Positions 1-11,523 of a stretch of DNA of 64,000 bases are shown piece after piece (the first letter of the stretch is position 1; the number at the start of each line of letters is the position of its first letter). The position numbers were made by a program, and so were the translations under genes. The stretch is from Neospora caninum Liverpool (taxonomy: Eukaryota > Apicomplexa > Conoidasida > Eucoccidiorida > Sarcocystidae). The notes beneath the pieces were generated by a model. It had not been told where the DNA came from, did not search any database, and was given only the letters and a program-made list of their open reading frames with translations. Location: the NCBI RefSeq assembly GCF_000208865.1, contig NC_018385.1, positions 496,001-560,000 on the forward strand, read 5' to 3'.

Positions 1-2221
1 TACAAGCAAACAAGGACGAGGAATGCGCCTGCGCGCCCGGAGCAATGGGACTGCGCCACGGATGCACTAGCGAGGATCTTCGTTTGCATCGAGGATGCAT
101 CTACACGGAAACCGACTCGACGGTAGCGGTCAAGACTGACCATTGCGACGTGTGGGTGTCAGAATTCTCGGATCTCAGGGCTGCCATGCGTTGCTGAAAG
201 TAAACCGATGTACCCTACTCGCTGCCAACACCACCGCCAGTAACTGCGTCAACATGTCGCGAAGCAGCCCACGTGGAGCGATCTGGCAGCACGTGCTGCG
301 GGGGCCCTGCGGTCCTATCAAATTTTATACGTTGGAAGTAAGTATTCAGTGGAAGCCAGTGAGGCCAGACGAATGGGTGGTAGTCCTGTCTGCATTTAGG
401 TGTACCACATCACTCATCTGCCTACATTGTCAACAGTTTGTCAAGATTTGCTGAGCTTCGTAAATGCAACTGTCAAAAACAACCAAAGGCTGTGGGTGTT
501 TATTGACACTTGCTGTTCTGTCTTCACTATGAATGAGCAACCTAGGCGCAGCCGCGCGGTGCCTCTGGTTGAGAACTACGCGTACCACATGGTGGATCGT
601 AGCGGTTCTTCGTGTAGGGTTATCCCCCGGTTTGTTCAGGACGCGGTTGCGTGCATTTTTTTCCGATGGACAATCAGTCTGTATCGCCCATTTAGTGTTG
701 AGGTGGAGCGCAAAACCTGTTAGGAACACATGATCTTACCCCCCCCCAACAGAAATATGAATCCTACGTGAATGTCGCACCCCGGCATTTTGCGATGGCA
801 AAGTGAAAGCATCTGTCACCCGAGAACAATGCTGAACCCGCACGCAGTACCTTCAAGCGACACACCCGCGCATTCGTAAGCATCAGAAGCTCGAACATAA
901 CGTTAAGCTTGCACAACGATTAGGCGTCGTACCCGGCATGCGATCGCCCATACCGGAGCCTTTCTGTTCCCATTAGGGGGTTGCTGGGATGCAACGAGAA
1001 CACCATCCTCATTCCCCCGATATATTGGCATACTGCTAGGCGGCAGCAACACCACCCGCCTCCTGAGGTGGATTAAAGAAACGCTCCTCACGGCTGCAGG
1101 GCTGCTCATAAAACGAAAGTACTGCCAGCCAGGCGTAACCAAACACCAACGACAATGAATGCTACTAATGAACAACAATGCGAACCATCTATGAAACCCC
1201 GGTTCCTCATGTTTTTGGTGAGCAGCTGATCGTCAACTGCAGCCGTGCATACCGCTAGGTAACAACGTAAAAAAAAAATTTAGCCACGGCGCATCCTTCT
1301 GGGCCACACGACCTGCCCTTTGACATGTTGGATCAGTCTCCAGACGAACTCTAAGACTGCAACGAATGGCGTCACCGGAAGGCTATCGCGGTGTGCTTGC
1401 GTCATGGTGAAAAAAACTCGAATGTCCATGGTTTAATGAAAAATCACTATTTGTACGACTTACATGTTTCCCGGACCCACAACCCTTAATCGCGCTCTCT
1501 ACGGAACCCTTTGTGCCCGGATGGCCAATTTAGAAGTGGATGTTCCACGTCCACAAAGAACACTGCTCCACACCGAATAGGACCTCTGAACACCACACTG
1601 ACGTCAGCTTCCACAACACCCAACCTTCAAAGGACCACTTCAGCGACAGCTCCTGGTGCTTGGACACATCTTCTGCCCAATCGAGTACCACAAAACAAGG
1701 GTATGCACACTTGTTCCACAAGAATGAGTGGGCCTCAGATTACCGTACACTGTCGACGATGGTTGCGTCTGGTCGGCGGCATGGATCCGTTTCTTTGATC
1801 CATTGAATTTACCCGATCCGAGGAACGAAGCAACAATTGTGGATATCTTCCCTCGTCCAGCACGATTATTTTCGGAAAAAAGCCCTTCAATGCTTTATAT
1901 GGTCCGTGGTCCCCTCTACTGCAGCTAATTGTGCCGATGCTTCTTCAGCCTGCCCATCAGATGCATTGGAAGCATCCCACAGTTCCATTCGTACCTCATG
2001 TAAAGTAGTTCCCTGAAGACTCATTCTGCTTGGACTCGCTCACGCGATGAAAAGCATTCTCTCGAAAAGCACAGATTGACTCAGTGTGTCTTGCTTGTGC
2101 CATGGCAACTTGTGGCCCCAATCGAGGCGAGACACCGTTGTATTTTTTTTTTGTTAGCCTGACGGTCACACCCGTCCCCGACACTGCGAAACACAGCCAC
2201 TCGCGGTACAACGGAAGGCAC
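1..2221. other. No supportable gene; downstream flank of the zinc-finger gene
   Basis: Open frames here are short (the longest is about 100 codons), lie on both strands and show no recognisable motif. The stretch probably holds the 3' untranslated region of the minus-strand zinc-finger gene plus intergenic DNA. Short-intron genes like the one at 11.5 kb could hide here, but I could not assemble one. Confidence 0.5.
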
Positions 2222-4291
2222 CTATGCTCCAGAACACCCCTGGGGGTTAGACGCCAGGTGCTTATACGCCTTCAGGTGATGGTGGTGAACAAGCTTGGCG
2301 TACTCCGCAACGATTCGGTCGCCCTCTGCATCACGGACTTCACCACATTTGTTGCAACGAAAGCGACGAGGAAAATTCACGTTTTTGCAATTTCGGCACA
2401 CCCAGTTACCATGGTGATTCTTTACAGGGTTCTGGCAGTTCCCACTGCTCAGCTCTGCGCTGCCACACAAAGGATCACCATATATTTTAAGAAAACTACT
2501 GGGATTTTTGAACTCGTCTGGGTGAGCGAGCATTGTTGGAGCGGAGAAATTCGGGCCTCCAACTCCTCGTACACTCCCACTGTTGCTCCGAATCCCTGAA
2601 GTAGCGGAACCCGAAGCCACCCCTGATACGTCATTTTTAGACTCCCCGGAAACCGCGTCTTTTGCTTGACGATCGGGAGAGTGGCCTAACATAGCCAAAG
2701 CCGTGCGGAGAACATCAGCAGCTTTACTTGTCGGATCTGGATCCCCTAGCTCTTGAAAATACACTACAAGGGCATCAGCTACGTCTTTTGCCTTGAGGAG
2801 CATGACTTGAAGTGCTGCCGTGTACTGAGTAGCATCCTCCCCCGTCGCCACTGGAGGGACAACTGCGGGCACGTCTTCGTTTACTCCGAATCCTGTTTCC
2901 CTTGCAGACACCCGAAAACTCAGTGATGAGGGACCGGGTGTCGGGCCGGCTACGTTGTTGACGTCGTGTACCCCTGTCGCTGGAGGCTTCAGATCAAAGG
3001 CAGCACTCAGTTCACCAGCTACTCCTGCTGCGCTGTTACACACCGGAGTGACCAGCGTGGCACCACCTGAGCCACACGATGACGGCAACCCAGTGGTTCC
3101 TTGTTGCTGCGCTGCTGGGGCCCCGCCTGAAGGATCTGTCCCCAGCTTCATCGACGCCACAGTGTTGTTCAGGAGCATAAGCTGACAGACTAAGGCTCCG
3201 CCAGATGTTGCCGCAGGTTGGGATGCAGTCGGACCAGTCAGTGGCAGGCCTTCGGTGCTGCACGTTGAACTCCAGTTTCCACAGAGCCCACTTCTCGTAG
3301 TGACCGGTGGTAACCCGTGCGACTGCATGGGTTTTGCATCGTGTTGTGCCTGATGAGATCTATTGCCACCTTGATGCAACACAGCATCCGACCGAAGCAA
3401 ATCCAGCATGGAACTGAGGAGACGCCCCTGGTGTTGAGCAGCCTGTTGGGCTGCAGCAGCCTGGCTTGCAGTGTGAGAATCGAGACCCATGCTCTGAAGT
3501 TCGTCCTTAAGACGTGTAAACTCAGCGACCCGAAGATCATTTACTGCGCTACGGGCACATCCACATCTATTGCACGCCCTACGCCTGGGATAATTGATAT
3601 TGCTGCAGTTATTGCACCGCCAATTGCCGCCCTCTCCCATACGCGGCGGTTCACGGGCATTTCCTCGAAGCGTCATCGCGGATCCACCGTGTGGTGTGCC
3701 GGGCGCGCACGGCGTTTGGCTTCTGGGACCACCCGCTCCCACCGAACTTGATGCGATTAAATCGGATGACTGGAATGGAGCCGTCCCACCGACAGGCGTC
3801 GCATTGCCGTTCAGCGAGGGGATCATCAGGGAGGTGAGACCCTGTAGTCCTGCGTATCCAACGCCTATTGGCGCATCTCTCAACAAGGACGATCCATTGG
3901 AACTCGGCCCAGAAAATGTATTGGTCGATCCAATTTTACCTCCAACTGAGTCATTACCAGACGATGCAGCCGAAATAGCAAGAGGAATCAAGTTCATAGC
4001 CAAATCGCCGTACAACATCGACGACTGTTCGATATGATCTACGCCACTATCACCACGACTGTCTGAAGAGGGAGCCGCACACGTGTCGCTGGTGCCTCCG
4101 AGAGTGGGGTGAAATGATGGCGCTCCAGATAATGTCTGTGGTGTGCTGATTCCTGATAGAAAGTCGCCGGGGCTTTCGGACTCCTGTCGAGGATGTTCAG
4201 AGGGTTTTTCAGAATTAACCGTAACCAACATTGTGGCGCCAGGAACCTGAGGACGCCCTCCATACCCTTCATCAGCCACTTCTGGGGACAT
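2222..4291 (-). CDS. Protein with two RanBP2-type zinc fingers
   Basis: A single uninterrupted frame of 689 codons starts at an ATG in a strong coccidian context (CCCAAAATG) and ends with TAG. Two RanBP2-type (C4) fingers are visible. The first, at residues about 222-247, contains WRCNNCSNIN and CNRCG. The second, at about 629-652, contains WVCRNCKNVN and CNKCG. Both keep the Trp, the Asn after the second Cys and all four Cys, the pattern that in ZRANB2-like proteins contacts single-stranded RNA. Each finger is followed by a short charged helix (AEFTRLKDELQ and AEYAKLVHHHH). The roughly 380 residues between them are low-complexity Ser/Gly/Ala/Gln sequence. A role in RNA binding or splicing is inferred from the fingers only. 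It is probably intronless. Confidence 0.85.
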   Translation of the reverse strand: MSPEVADEGYGGRPQVPGATMLVTVNSEKPSEHPRQESESPGDFLSGISTPQTLSGAPSFHPTLGGTSDTCAAPSSDSRGDSGVDHIEQSSMLYGDLAMNLIPLAISAASSGNDSVGGKIGSTNTFSGPSSNGSSLLRDAPIGVGYAGLQGLTSLMIPSLNGNATPVGGTAPFQSSDLIASSSVGAGGPRSQTPCAPGTPHGGSAMTLRGNAREPPRMGEGGNWRCNNCSNINYPRRRACNRCGCARSAVNDLRVAEFTRLKDELQSMGLDSHTASQAAAAQQAAQHQGRLLSSMLDLLRSDAVLHQGGNRSHQAQHDAKPMQSHGLPPVTTRSGLCGNWSSTCSTEGLPLTGPTASQPAATSGGALVCQLMLLNNTVASMKLGTDPSGGAPAAQQQGTTGLPSSCGSGGATLVTPVCNSAAGVAGELSAAFDLKPPATGVHDVNNVAGPTPGPSSLSFRVSARETGFGVNEDVPAVVPPVATGEDATQYTAALQVMLLKAKDVADALVVYFQELGDPDPTSKAADVLRTALAMLGHSPDRQAKDAVSGESKNDVSGVASGSATSGIRSNSGSVRGVGGPNFSAPTMLAHPDEFKNPSSFLKIYGDPLCGSAELSSGNCQNPVKNHHGNWVCRNCKNVNFPRRFRCNKCGEVRDAEGDRIVAEYAKLVHHHHLKAYKHLASNPQGCSGA

Positions 4292-6747
4292 TTTGGGCGC
4301 GAGTTCACTTCCAAGCGAAATGAGCCCGTTTTCTTTGGGAGGGTGAACCTGAATCTATACACAGGCACGCCTATGTTGGGGAGAATTTGCGAGTCTTCGA
4401 CGCTGTAAGTGATCACTGACGATGAATTGGCAGTAGGTTGGCGACAAGAACGCGGTTAGTTCCGGGGGGGCAGGGGGGGGGGCGCTGCCAACGAGAGTAA
4501 AAGTATAGCCTTCCCTCTGGTCAAGAGTTACTGAGGATCACCTGGATGAGCGAACCGGCATAACTCGAGTACAACTTCAGCATCGGCGGAAGTCCAAAAG
4601 CTCCCCGACACCAAATACATACAAACGTAACCTGTTACAGGCTGTGAAGCACACGACTACGCTATTTGTACCGGACCCTTGCTCCGATGTGCCAAACGTG
4701 AGCAAGGGCAACTGTGGTCCAACAAAGAAGGACGACCCTGTGCTAGTCACTTGCGCTGTACAGGCCCTCGCTGGAACCATGCGTGACACGCACGAACACC
4801 GAAGATATAGGGTTAGACGGACGGTCGCGCACGTTATGCCGGTGATACACCTGCTGGTATTACAGCGCAATCACCTGTGGCCAGGAGCAATACAACAGCT
4901 ACCATCCAGGTACGGTCTTCTCCCTCCACAAAAAGAGCTGCACTGCAACCGCAGACCACACACACGAGCTACGGCCACAGCGACAAGGCCAGAATCAACA
5001 GAATTTGTCCGAAAAAACGGGCCAGAATCACTCGACAAAAATCACTCTCCACTTTTCGGACCGACGGCACGAGAACGATGAACGGAGACCCACTCCGAAT
5101 CACCTACAGTAGAGGAAGTGCGGGGCGGGGCTGCGGGACAGGTACAAAAGGAAGTGGATCCACCGGATTAGAGAGGGTCGATTGCAGCTTCCCAAACCCG
5201 ACATGAGCATTGATCATGGAATGTGCAGCAGACGCAACTTCCATAGGAGAAATGAAGAGAGCCACCAGGGAGCCAGACTTCCTGGGGGCATTATCATTTA
5301 CCTGCACCAGCCAGCAAAAAGTGGCGCGTCCCCATCTTCCCGCGCGTCTGCGCGTCGGCGACGAAGCAGGAATATTGCCTGGCCATGCACCCTTCCGTCA
5401 CACTTTCATTTTCTCAGTGTTCATGTGAATGGAAATTTATTTGGGAAGAACAATCCATGCCCCGCGCATAAACAATAACCGCACAACGGAACGCATGGCC
5501 TTCCGTCCCTTCTGCCTGGGCGTGTCTCCAGAACGAAGGTAACCTGTAGTACCGTTAGCCTGACACAGGACTCGACTGTCTTTTTGCGAAATGCCGACGC
5601 AAGCGTGTTTCGCACGACTTGTCCACTTCCCACTGCTTCCTCGACAAACACGACCCCTTCTGTCAGGCATGCACTTGCCGACGGGTCCCGGCTGTGCGTG
5701 CTCGGCCCGTCCTCGCTGTCATACAGCCGGCCTCATGAAACAACGCACATCAAAACAATGACGTTCAACTGTACAACGATGATACCGACGGACCGCCACC
5801 GAAACAAAATAACATTCCCTAACAGTATCCTGAGCTGCAGGGCGAGACATATTCCGGTCAAAATTGTCTCAGTTATCCTTTCTCGTACAAGCTGCCCAGA
5901 GGGGCAGCGACCGCCTTATCGGCGCCTCCTCATGCTGGTGGATGGTAAGTTGCGCACGTGCTCAGCGGTCGGCCGGTAGCATTTCGTGGTGGTAGCCAGC
6001 CGTCTTCTTGCAGTGGCTGCCGGTTCGTTGGTCTTGCATGTTGCGGGATGCAGGAGCTCTCCATCCGAGACCCGCCGACAGGTCGAGTGAGCGGGGTTCC
6101 TGAAATTGTCAGGCTGCCTTGCTAGGATTTCAAGGCTACCCCGTTCCAACCACTCGGCCGTCGGACCCCTCATTCTGGTCATGCCGTCTCGGCGTCGGGT
6201 GGAAGCCCCCGCGCATCATTCACGCGGGGCGCAAAGAGCGTCGACCCGGATCAGCCTAGGAAACCCAGCCGTCCTGCCTCATGCCATTGCTTGTGGCAAG
6301 CATAGTGCTCGACGCTGACCTGTGAAGCCTCCTCCCGTGGCGTCATTAGCGGGGTCACAAGCAGCTAGCATGTTACAGGCGGAGCGGCGAGCAAAACGCT
6401 AAAACGCGTTAACAGTCAAATATCATGTGCTTCATTTTCCCTTTGATGCTCGGTGCGGAGTCGACCGCGCTTGGCGGAGGGTCGAAAAAAGGCAGCTTTT
6501 TCCCTTTGCGCTGCGGAAAGTGATTTGTCGTATTCAGGTAGAAATGTACTATGTTCCGGCCAGGATGCGGGACAAATATGAGCTCCCATGTTCGTAGAGA
6601 AGCTGTGAGATACTCGCATCTCTCGGCATCGTTGCTTCCTTCGTCACCATACTGACTTCCAAGATTACGGTGTTCCGTGGGATTTCAATTTGGTTTGCCC
6701 GAAATTCCTGATTAATTAGGCAGGGACAGCTGCAGTTTGTGGTCGGC
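4292..6747. other. Intergenic region between divergent genes; no confirmed gene
   Basis: This lies between the minus-strand zinc-finger gene and the plus-strand HAD gene, so it should contain both promoters. A nearly pure G tract lies at about 4465-4492. The minus strand has short protein-like frames at 5104-5307 and 6549-6809, but no start or splice chain supports them. No TATA-like element was recognised. Confidence 0.45.
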
Positions 6748-8451
6748 ATGCTTGTGGCTGGCAGTATGCTGCTCACTTTGTCTCGGAAATGCCCTGCCAG
6801 CGGTAACATGGGGGCTTCTGCTTCCGTTGCAATGCTTCCGGGTCAGTCCAGTGTCTCAAAGACGGTAGCATGCCGACATTGGGACAACCTGGAAAGAAGT
6901 GACCTCAGTACACCAGCTCCTGCTGTCGAATCTGAAACGTGTTCGCTTGGCCAGGAGTCTGATGACTCAGATGCATCTTGCGACACCTGGGACACTACTA
7001 CTGGATTCGCTCATCCGCTTCCTGTATCGCCTAAATCTGTAGACCGCACTTCTACCGTATTCATATTTGATTTGGATGATACACTGATCCCAACGGAGTG
7101 GATCCGTTCATCTTACGCAGCGCAGAAGGAAGATGGACGGACGGCTGGAGAAGTCTACCAGGTAAGCGTTCTCTGGTGGACTAGCATGGGAATTCTGATG
7201 GGAGGCGACATAGCTTCTCGGTTAGTATGGATGCCATGTTTACGTTGCTTTCTGTTGAACTCAGGCGATTTTAGAAGAAATAAACCTGCGTACGCGAAGT
7301 GAGTTGGTTCCACACATTATGAAAGCGCTGCGCAAGGCCAAGTCTTTCTGCAACACGGTTGCAATCGTCACAAATGCCAGGTCTCCGCGGTGGCTCGGAG
7401 TATTCGAATCCATGTTTCCAGAGGTCGTTCAACTGCTGAACGAAGAAGAGATACCCATCATCAGGTCCTGCCCCCAAGGACGAGAGCCCAATATATACGA
7501 AAGCGCTGCCTATTTTAGTTACTGGATGAATGCAAAAGTAAGACACATAATAGGACGGTTATAGGCGGAACGATGAGTGCAAGATCCGCTGGCCCAGTGC
7601 GAGTCGTGGACTTGCTTCCTTTGTACTCTGAATGCCACCTTTTCTGTTGTGCTTGGGTACAGAAGAGGAAGTTTGAGGAAGTAATTCGCCGGCATCACGA
7701 GAGCATGCCTGGCGCAGCGCTTAAGCGGGTCGATTTGATTTCAATAGGAGACAATGATTTCGAGGAATACGCAGCCACGGTGAGTTAAGCTTTGTTGCCA
7801 CATGCCTCGCGATATTCTTGAGAATACGGTTTCTTAACTACTTTGTCTGTACCTGTTTAACGGCGGTACTAGATAGAAAGGGCGGCAGTTTTTTGCACCA
7901 CGACTTCTGGTACACAGTCCTGCGTCTCAAAGTGTACGTCATGAACTGCTGCAGAATTTGGCGTTGGAATCACCGCAATCCGTGCGCTTTGCGAAGGTCG
8001 TCCGCTGCCGGCCAGGACTGGCTCCAGAACACTTTCTTGCAGTAAGTGTGTAAATCCGACAGTGACAGGATATTGCTAAAAGTCTCGGTTGACGTTATCT
8101 TTTTACCATGGAGATATCCTGTTTTTCGGGTGCTGGGTATGTGTACAGCAATTGCGAGCCATACAGAGAGCTATTGACTGTGTCTTCATGGAGAAGAGCC
8201 CGCGCGAGGCGACTCTAGTGGGCAACGGCGTAACATATAGAATTCAGTAAGTCACACGAAAAAAATGTTCTTTATGATTGCGGTACACCACCCCACTGGA
8301 CTGCGAAGTCTGTTCCAGTAGACTAACGCAGCCTGTGAGAGACCGCCAATAATGGCTTTTTATCGTTTGCGTTTTGCTTGTGCGCAGCGGAACACCAAGC
8401 CTAAAAACGTTACCCTCCCAAATGCAGTGCGGTCCTCAACATGGGGCATGA
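6748..8451 (+). CDS. HAD-superfamily hydrolase/phosphatase-like protein, six exons
   Basis: Proposed exons are 6748-7161, 7265-7537, 7663-7779, 7955-8041, 8149-8246 and 8388-8451. All junctions are GT/AG and in phase, giving 350 residues. HAD motif I is FIFDLDDTLIPTEW near residues 105-118 (nucleophile Asp108 and Asp110). Motif II is the Thr in AIVTNARSP. Motif IV is ISIGDNDFEEYAA (acidic Mg-binding residues), so the Rossmann-type HAD core is covered. The first roughly 100 residues are low-complexity. They begin with a weakly hydrophobic MLVAGSMLLTL, which might be a targeting sequence. Later in-frame ATGs at 6766 and 6808 are alternative starts. The substrate cannot be told. The last exon is short and its stop is less certain than the rest. 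Confidence 0.8.
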
Positions 8452-11400
8452 AACAAGTTACGCAGGTGCGCCGAAGCAAAGTTGCCTTTGTAACTGGTTG
8501 AGCTCCCAGCCCACCAGTTCATGTTTTTTCATAAAATATCTGCTCCCGTTTTGTTAAAGTTTTTTCAAGACGTTTTAGGATTGTCGCATTCGCTTGTCAG
8601 GCGATGCAAGGATTACTGGTGTCAATGGCTTGTTTTCTTGTCAAATTACAACTTCCGTCACTCCCGATTTTGTTCGCGTTATCCGATGGGATGCCACGCT
8701 GGCAGACTCTGAACTGTTCTCGCGTCCGTCGAGTTTCAAATCCAGTTTGCATAGGCGAGATTACAGCTGTGTGCGAGGAGCTGCCGATCGGCCGTTGTTC
8801 CTTTATCCGAACTACGAGCAGTCACTCTCAACAAGGAAATGCGTGTACCAAAGCATGCGAAATATTTCCAAATATTTAGGTGCGTTTAGGAATTATGGGC
8901 CCAACCGCCACATGAGACGCTCGTTAAAAATGCAGGATTCTGAGAACGGAGTGGCGACTGAGCCCATCGAACTGGGTGGCACTGTGGCAGCGTGAGATTG
9001 GCACTCATCGTCGAGGCCCCATGAATCTATCCACACAGAAGCAATAGCCGCTCGACGGTGAGGTCAATTACCAGCGCGCTTTACGTTCGGGGAGATTATA
9101 TTGCTGTAGTTCTGCAATTACTCGACAGCCAGCAGAAAACGTTACCCAGTATGAGGGGGATACCAATTGTGCCCAAGACCCTCTTTCGTTCGGAGGGTCC
9201 CCCGAATCCACTTCGTTGATAACTAACAGCGTTACGATATCGTGGAACGGCGTACCAGTTTAGGGCAGTGCTGTGAGTCGTCGTGGACACACAACTAACG
9301 CAGGTCCCTCGGTGCTCGGTACCTCTCAACGACTGTACCACTACCAGTGGACACCGAAAACCAGCATTGAAAGATTCTGTCTGGCCATTGGCGGTGTAAT
9401 TGACGAGCGGCTACGAAGGGTGTACGAGAAATAGAAATCGGCATAGCCCTTTTGTCGTATGTCGGACAAGAAGAGCTTCCGGCAACGGAGATCCGTTCGG
9501 GGCTGGCTCGATTTTTTCCCGCCAAAAATAGTGTTGGGCTACTACTGATGAAAAGCTTTGACTGCGGCAGCGCTTTAGCGAGCAGTATCATCTTGCTTTC
9601 TCGCTTCCTTCTCGCTCTAGCGAGCATGGCTGAGCCGCGAAGCTGAGTTCGCCGTAGACGGGTAAACGTCTGTTACTACAGGGTTCGTTCCTGCGGATCA
9701 CTAAAGGGCGGGAATTCTAGATTTCTCAGCGTCGGCGAGCTGTGACAGGGATGTCGTGGGGATCAACAACGCTACAGGCGGTCCACCTTCTGGACTGTCA
9801 CCACGTTCTCATTATGCAAAAGAATCCTGCTGCGCTCCAACCCCAGTGTTCGAGAGTGAACCCGTGTGCCGAGAGCGGTGTCTGGTTATTATAGATAGTA
9901 ATGATCATCACACTAGGGACGAAACCGATACAGGCTGCCTGCACAGCTAACCGAAGATACTCTGCGTTCTTTCTCGTAGATATTGTGTTAATAGCTGGGC
10001 CCAGAGTCGAAACCGAAGAAGCAGCGAATGTAGCGTAACGCATTTTCGCTGAGGGGCGGGTTTTCTATAGGGTCCCAATGAGACGTGCAATTTGATAACC
10101 AGCCTGAGCTTGACTCGAGTGCTGTTTTGTACTGTGTTCTGGTCACCAAGGCTCCCATCACTGCGGCATCGTTCATGTGCTTGAATCTTTGAAACTTCCT
10201 GTGGAAGAAGCACACCATGAAACTCCCTTCGGCTGCGTGTCTCGCGCGAGTGTGGATCCAGCAACGGCTGGGCAAAAGTGAATGCTCCAGATGACTTCTC
10301 CAACAAAACGTACACAGAGTATGAGCGAAAACAGAGCAAAAATTGACTCGCATAAGATGGTTGTGTGCAGGCTAATTGTGTCTTGCACATGGTGCTCTTC
10401 TACCGTCTATTAACGGTTTTATGACAGGGTGCATCCTTCTTGGGGAACACAACAGTTCCGCTGTCGCGTACACGATGCGGCGCTCGTGTCGGTTCTCGTA
10501 TGACCTTCTTCTGTTCCCCTTTCATCGACGCCTTTCATCTTGCTATGGCACAGCCTTACATTCAGAAGATGACTTGCCGACAAGCTGCAGCCCAGCCATT
10601 CCACCAACTCAACGTCACACACTGCAGGGGTACTACGATCAGCGACGGACTGCCGTACCCGCGCCTAGTTTCAGCGGGCCATTTTGCTTGTGCTCAACAC
10701 CCGTGCGCTGCAACGCGGGGAGAGAGCATATACCAACTGCTCACCCACAGCTGCCACTGTTTTTTCAAATGTCTTTTCCTTTGTAACTCCTGCCACGCTG
10801 CCATCTTACTTCAACAGTCACCGAGGGAGGCACAGACACCCCGCCATGTTTGAGACCATGTATACGGTTGCATCGGCAGTAGCGTCCGGAAGCGCCTCAC
10901 GGACAAGGCCCTTTATGACGGAGTGCTTGCTTCAGTCGCACTTCTTGCAGATGGTGGAAATGCACTGTTCCCGAGAACGATGCCATAGTTTAAGGAGCCG
11001 AAAAGACGAAAAGCGAACCTAGTTCGAATGCTACTTAACCCTGGTGCAAAAAGCTCGGGGACCCTGCTCCACGGGAGCTGGGTACTAGGTTTCCAACAGC
11101 AGCCATTTTTTGCACTAGTATGAAGACGGCAGAGCGCCCCCCCCCTGTTTCGGCAGTGGCCCCGCCTAGTTAATGCCTGAAAAGACAAACCCGTTGTGAC
11201 GCAATGATTCATGGGGCAACCCGCCGACAGACGCAAAATTGGACAGGCCTCTAGGGGTGTCATGTGTGCAAGGAAAGGGGGATTATCCACACCACGAGCC
11301 CAGAGAATGAAATGGGAAGATGAAGTTTGTGGCTGACGTGGGCCCAACGGAGTGGGTCACCGTAAAACACCGCAAGCATGACCAGTCATAGCGTGTATGT

Positions 11401-11523
11401 ACATCCGGCACGGGTGAGTGTCTACCAGCCGTGGAACCTCACGTAGGCACGGTGAAATTCCAGACTATCAAAGTCTGTTACGTGAACCACGAGGCAACAC
11501 TCTTTTTGGCAGACTACGAGACA
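8452..11523. other. Mostly unassigned region
   Basis: Apart from the tentative minus-strand exon cluster at 10.5-10.9 kb, I see no supported gene. A protein-like frame at about 9988-10205 on the minus strand, opening after a CTTCCACAG acceptor, could be a further exon of that cluster. Frames at 8594-8995 (+) and 9295-9627 (-) have no motif. Confidence 0.4.
10560..10929 (-). CDS. Tentative internal exons of an unrecognised minus-strand gene
   Basis: Three blocks join in phase on the minus strand: about 10925-10840, 10797-10715 and 10621-10560. They use acceptors ending TGAAG, GGCAG and CTGCAG and donors GTGTCT, GTTGCA and GTAAGG. The resulting peptide has the composition of a soluble globular protein (for example GLVREALPDATADATVYM and TFEKTVAAVGEQL). 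I recognise no family and could not fix the start or end. Other combinations of the weak sites are possible, so the cluster may be an artefact. Confidence 0.3.

Noticed and set aside
2084..2599. Plus-strand frame of 171 codons
   Set aside because: Mostly antisense to the second zinc finger of the minus-strand gene.
8594..8995. Plus-strand frame of 133 codons after the HAD gene
   Set aside because: No motif, and it cannot be spliced in phase to the HAD exons; probably 3' untranslated region.
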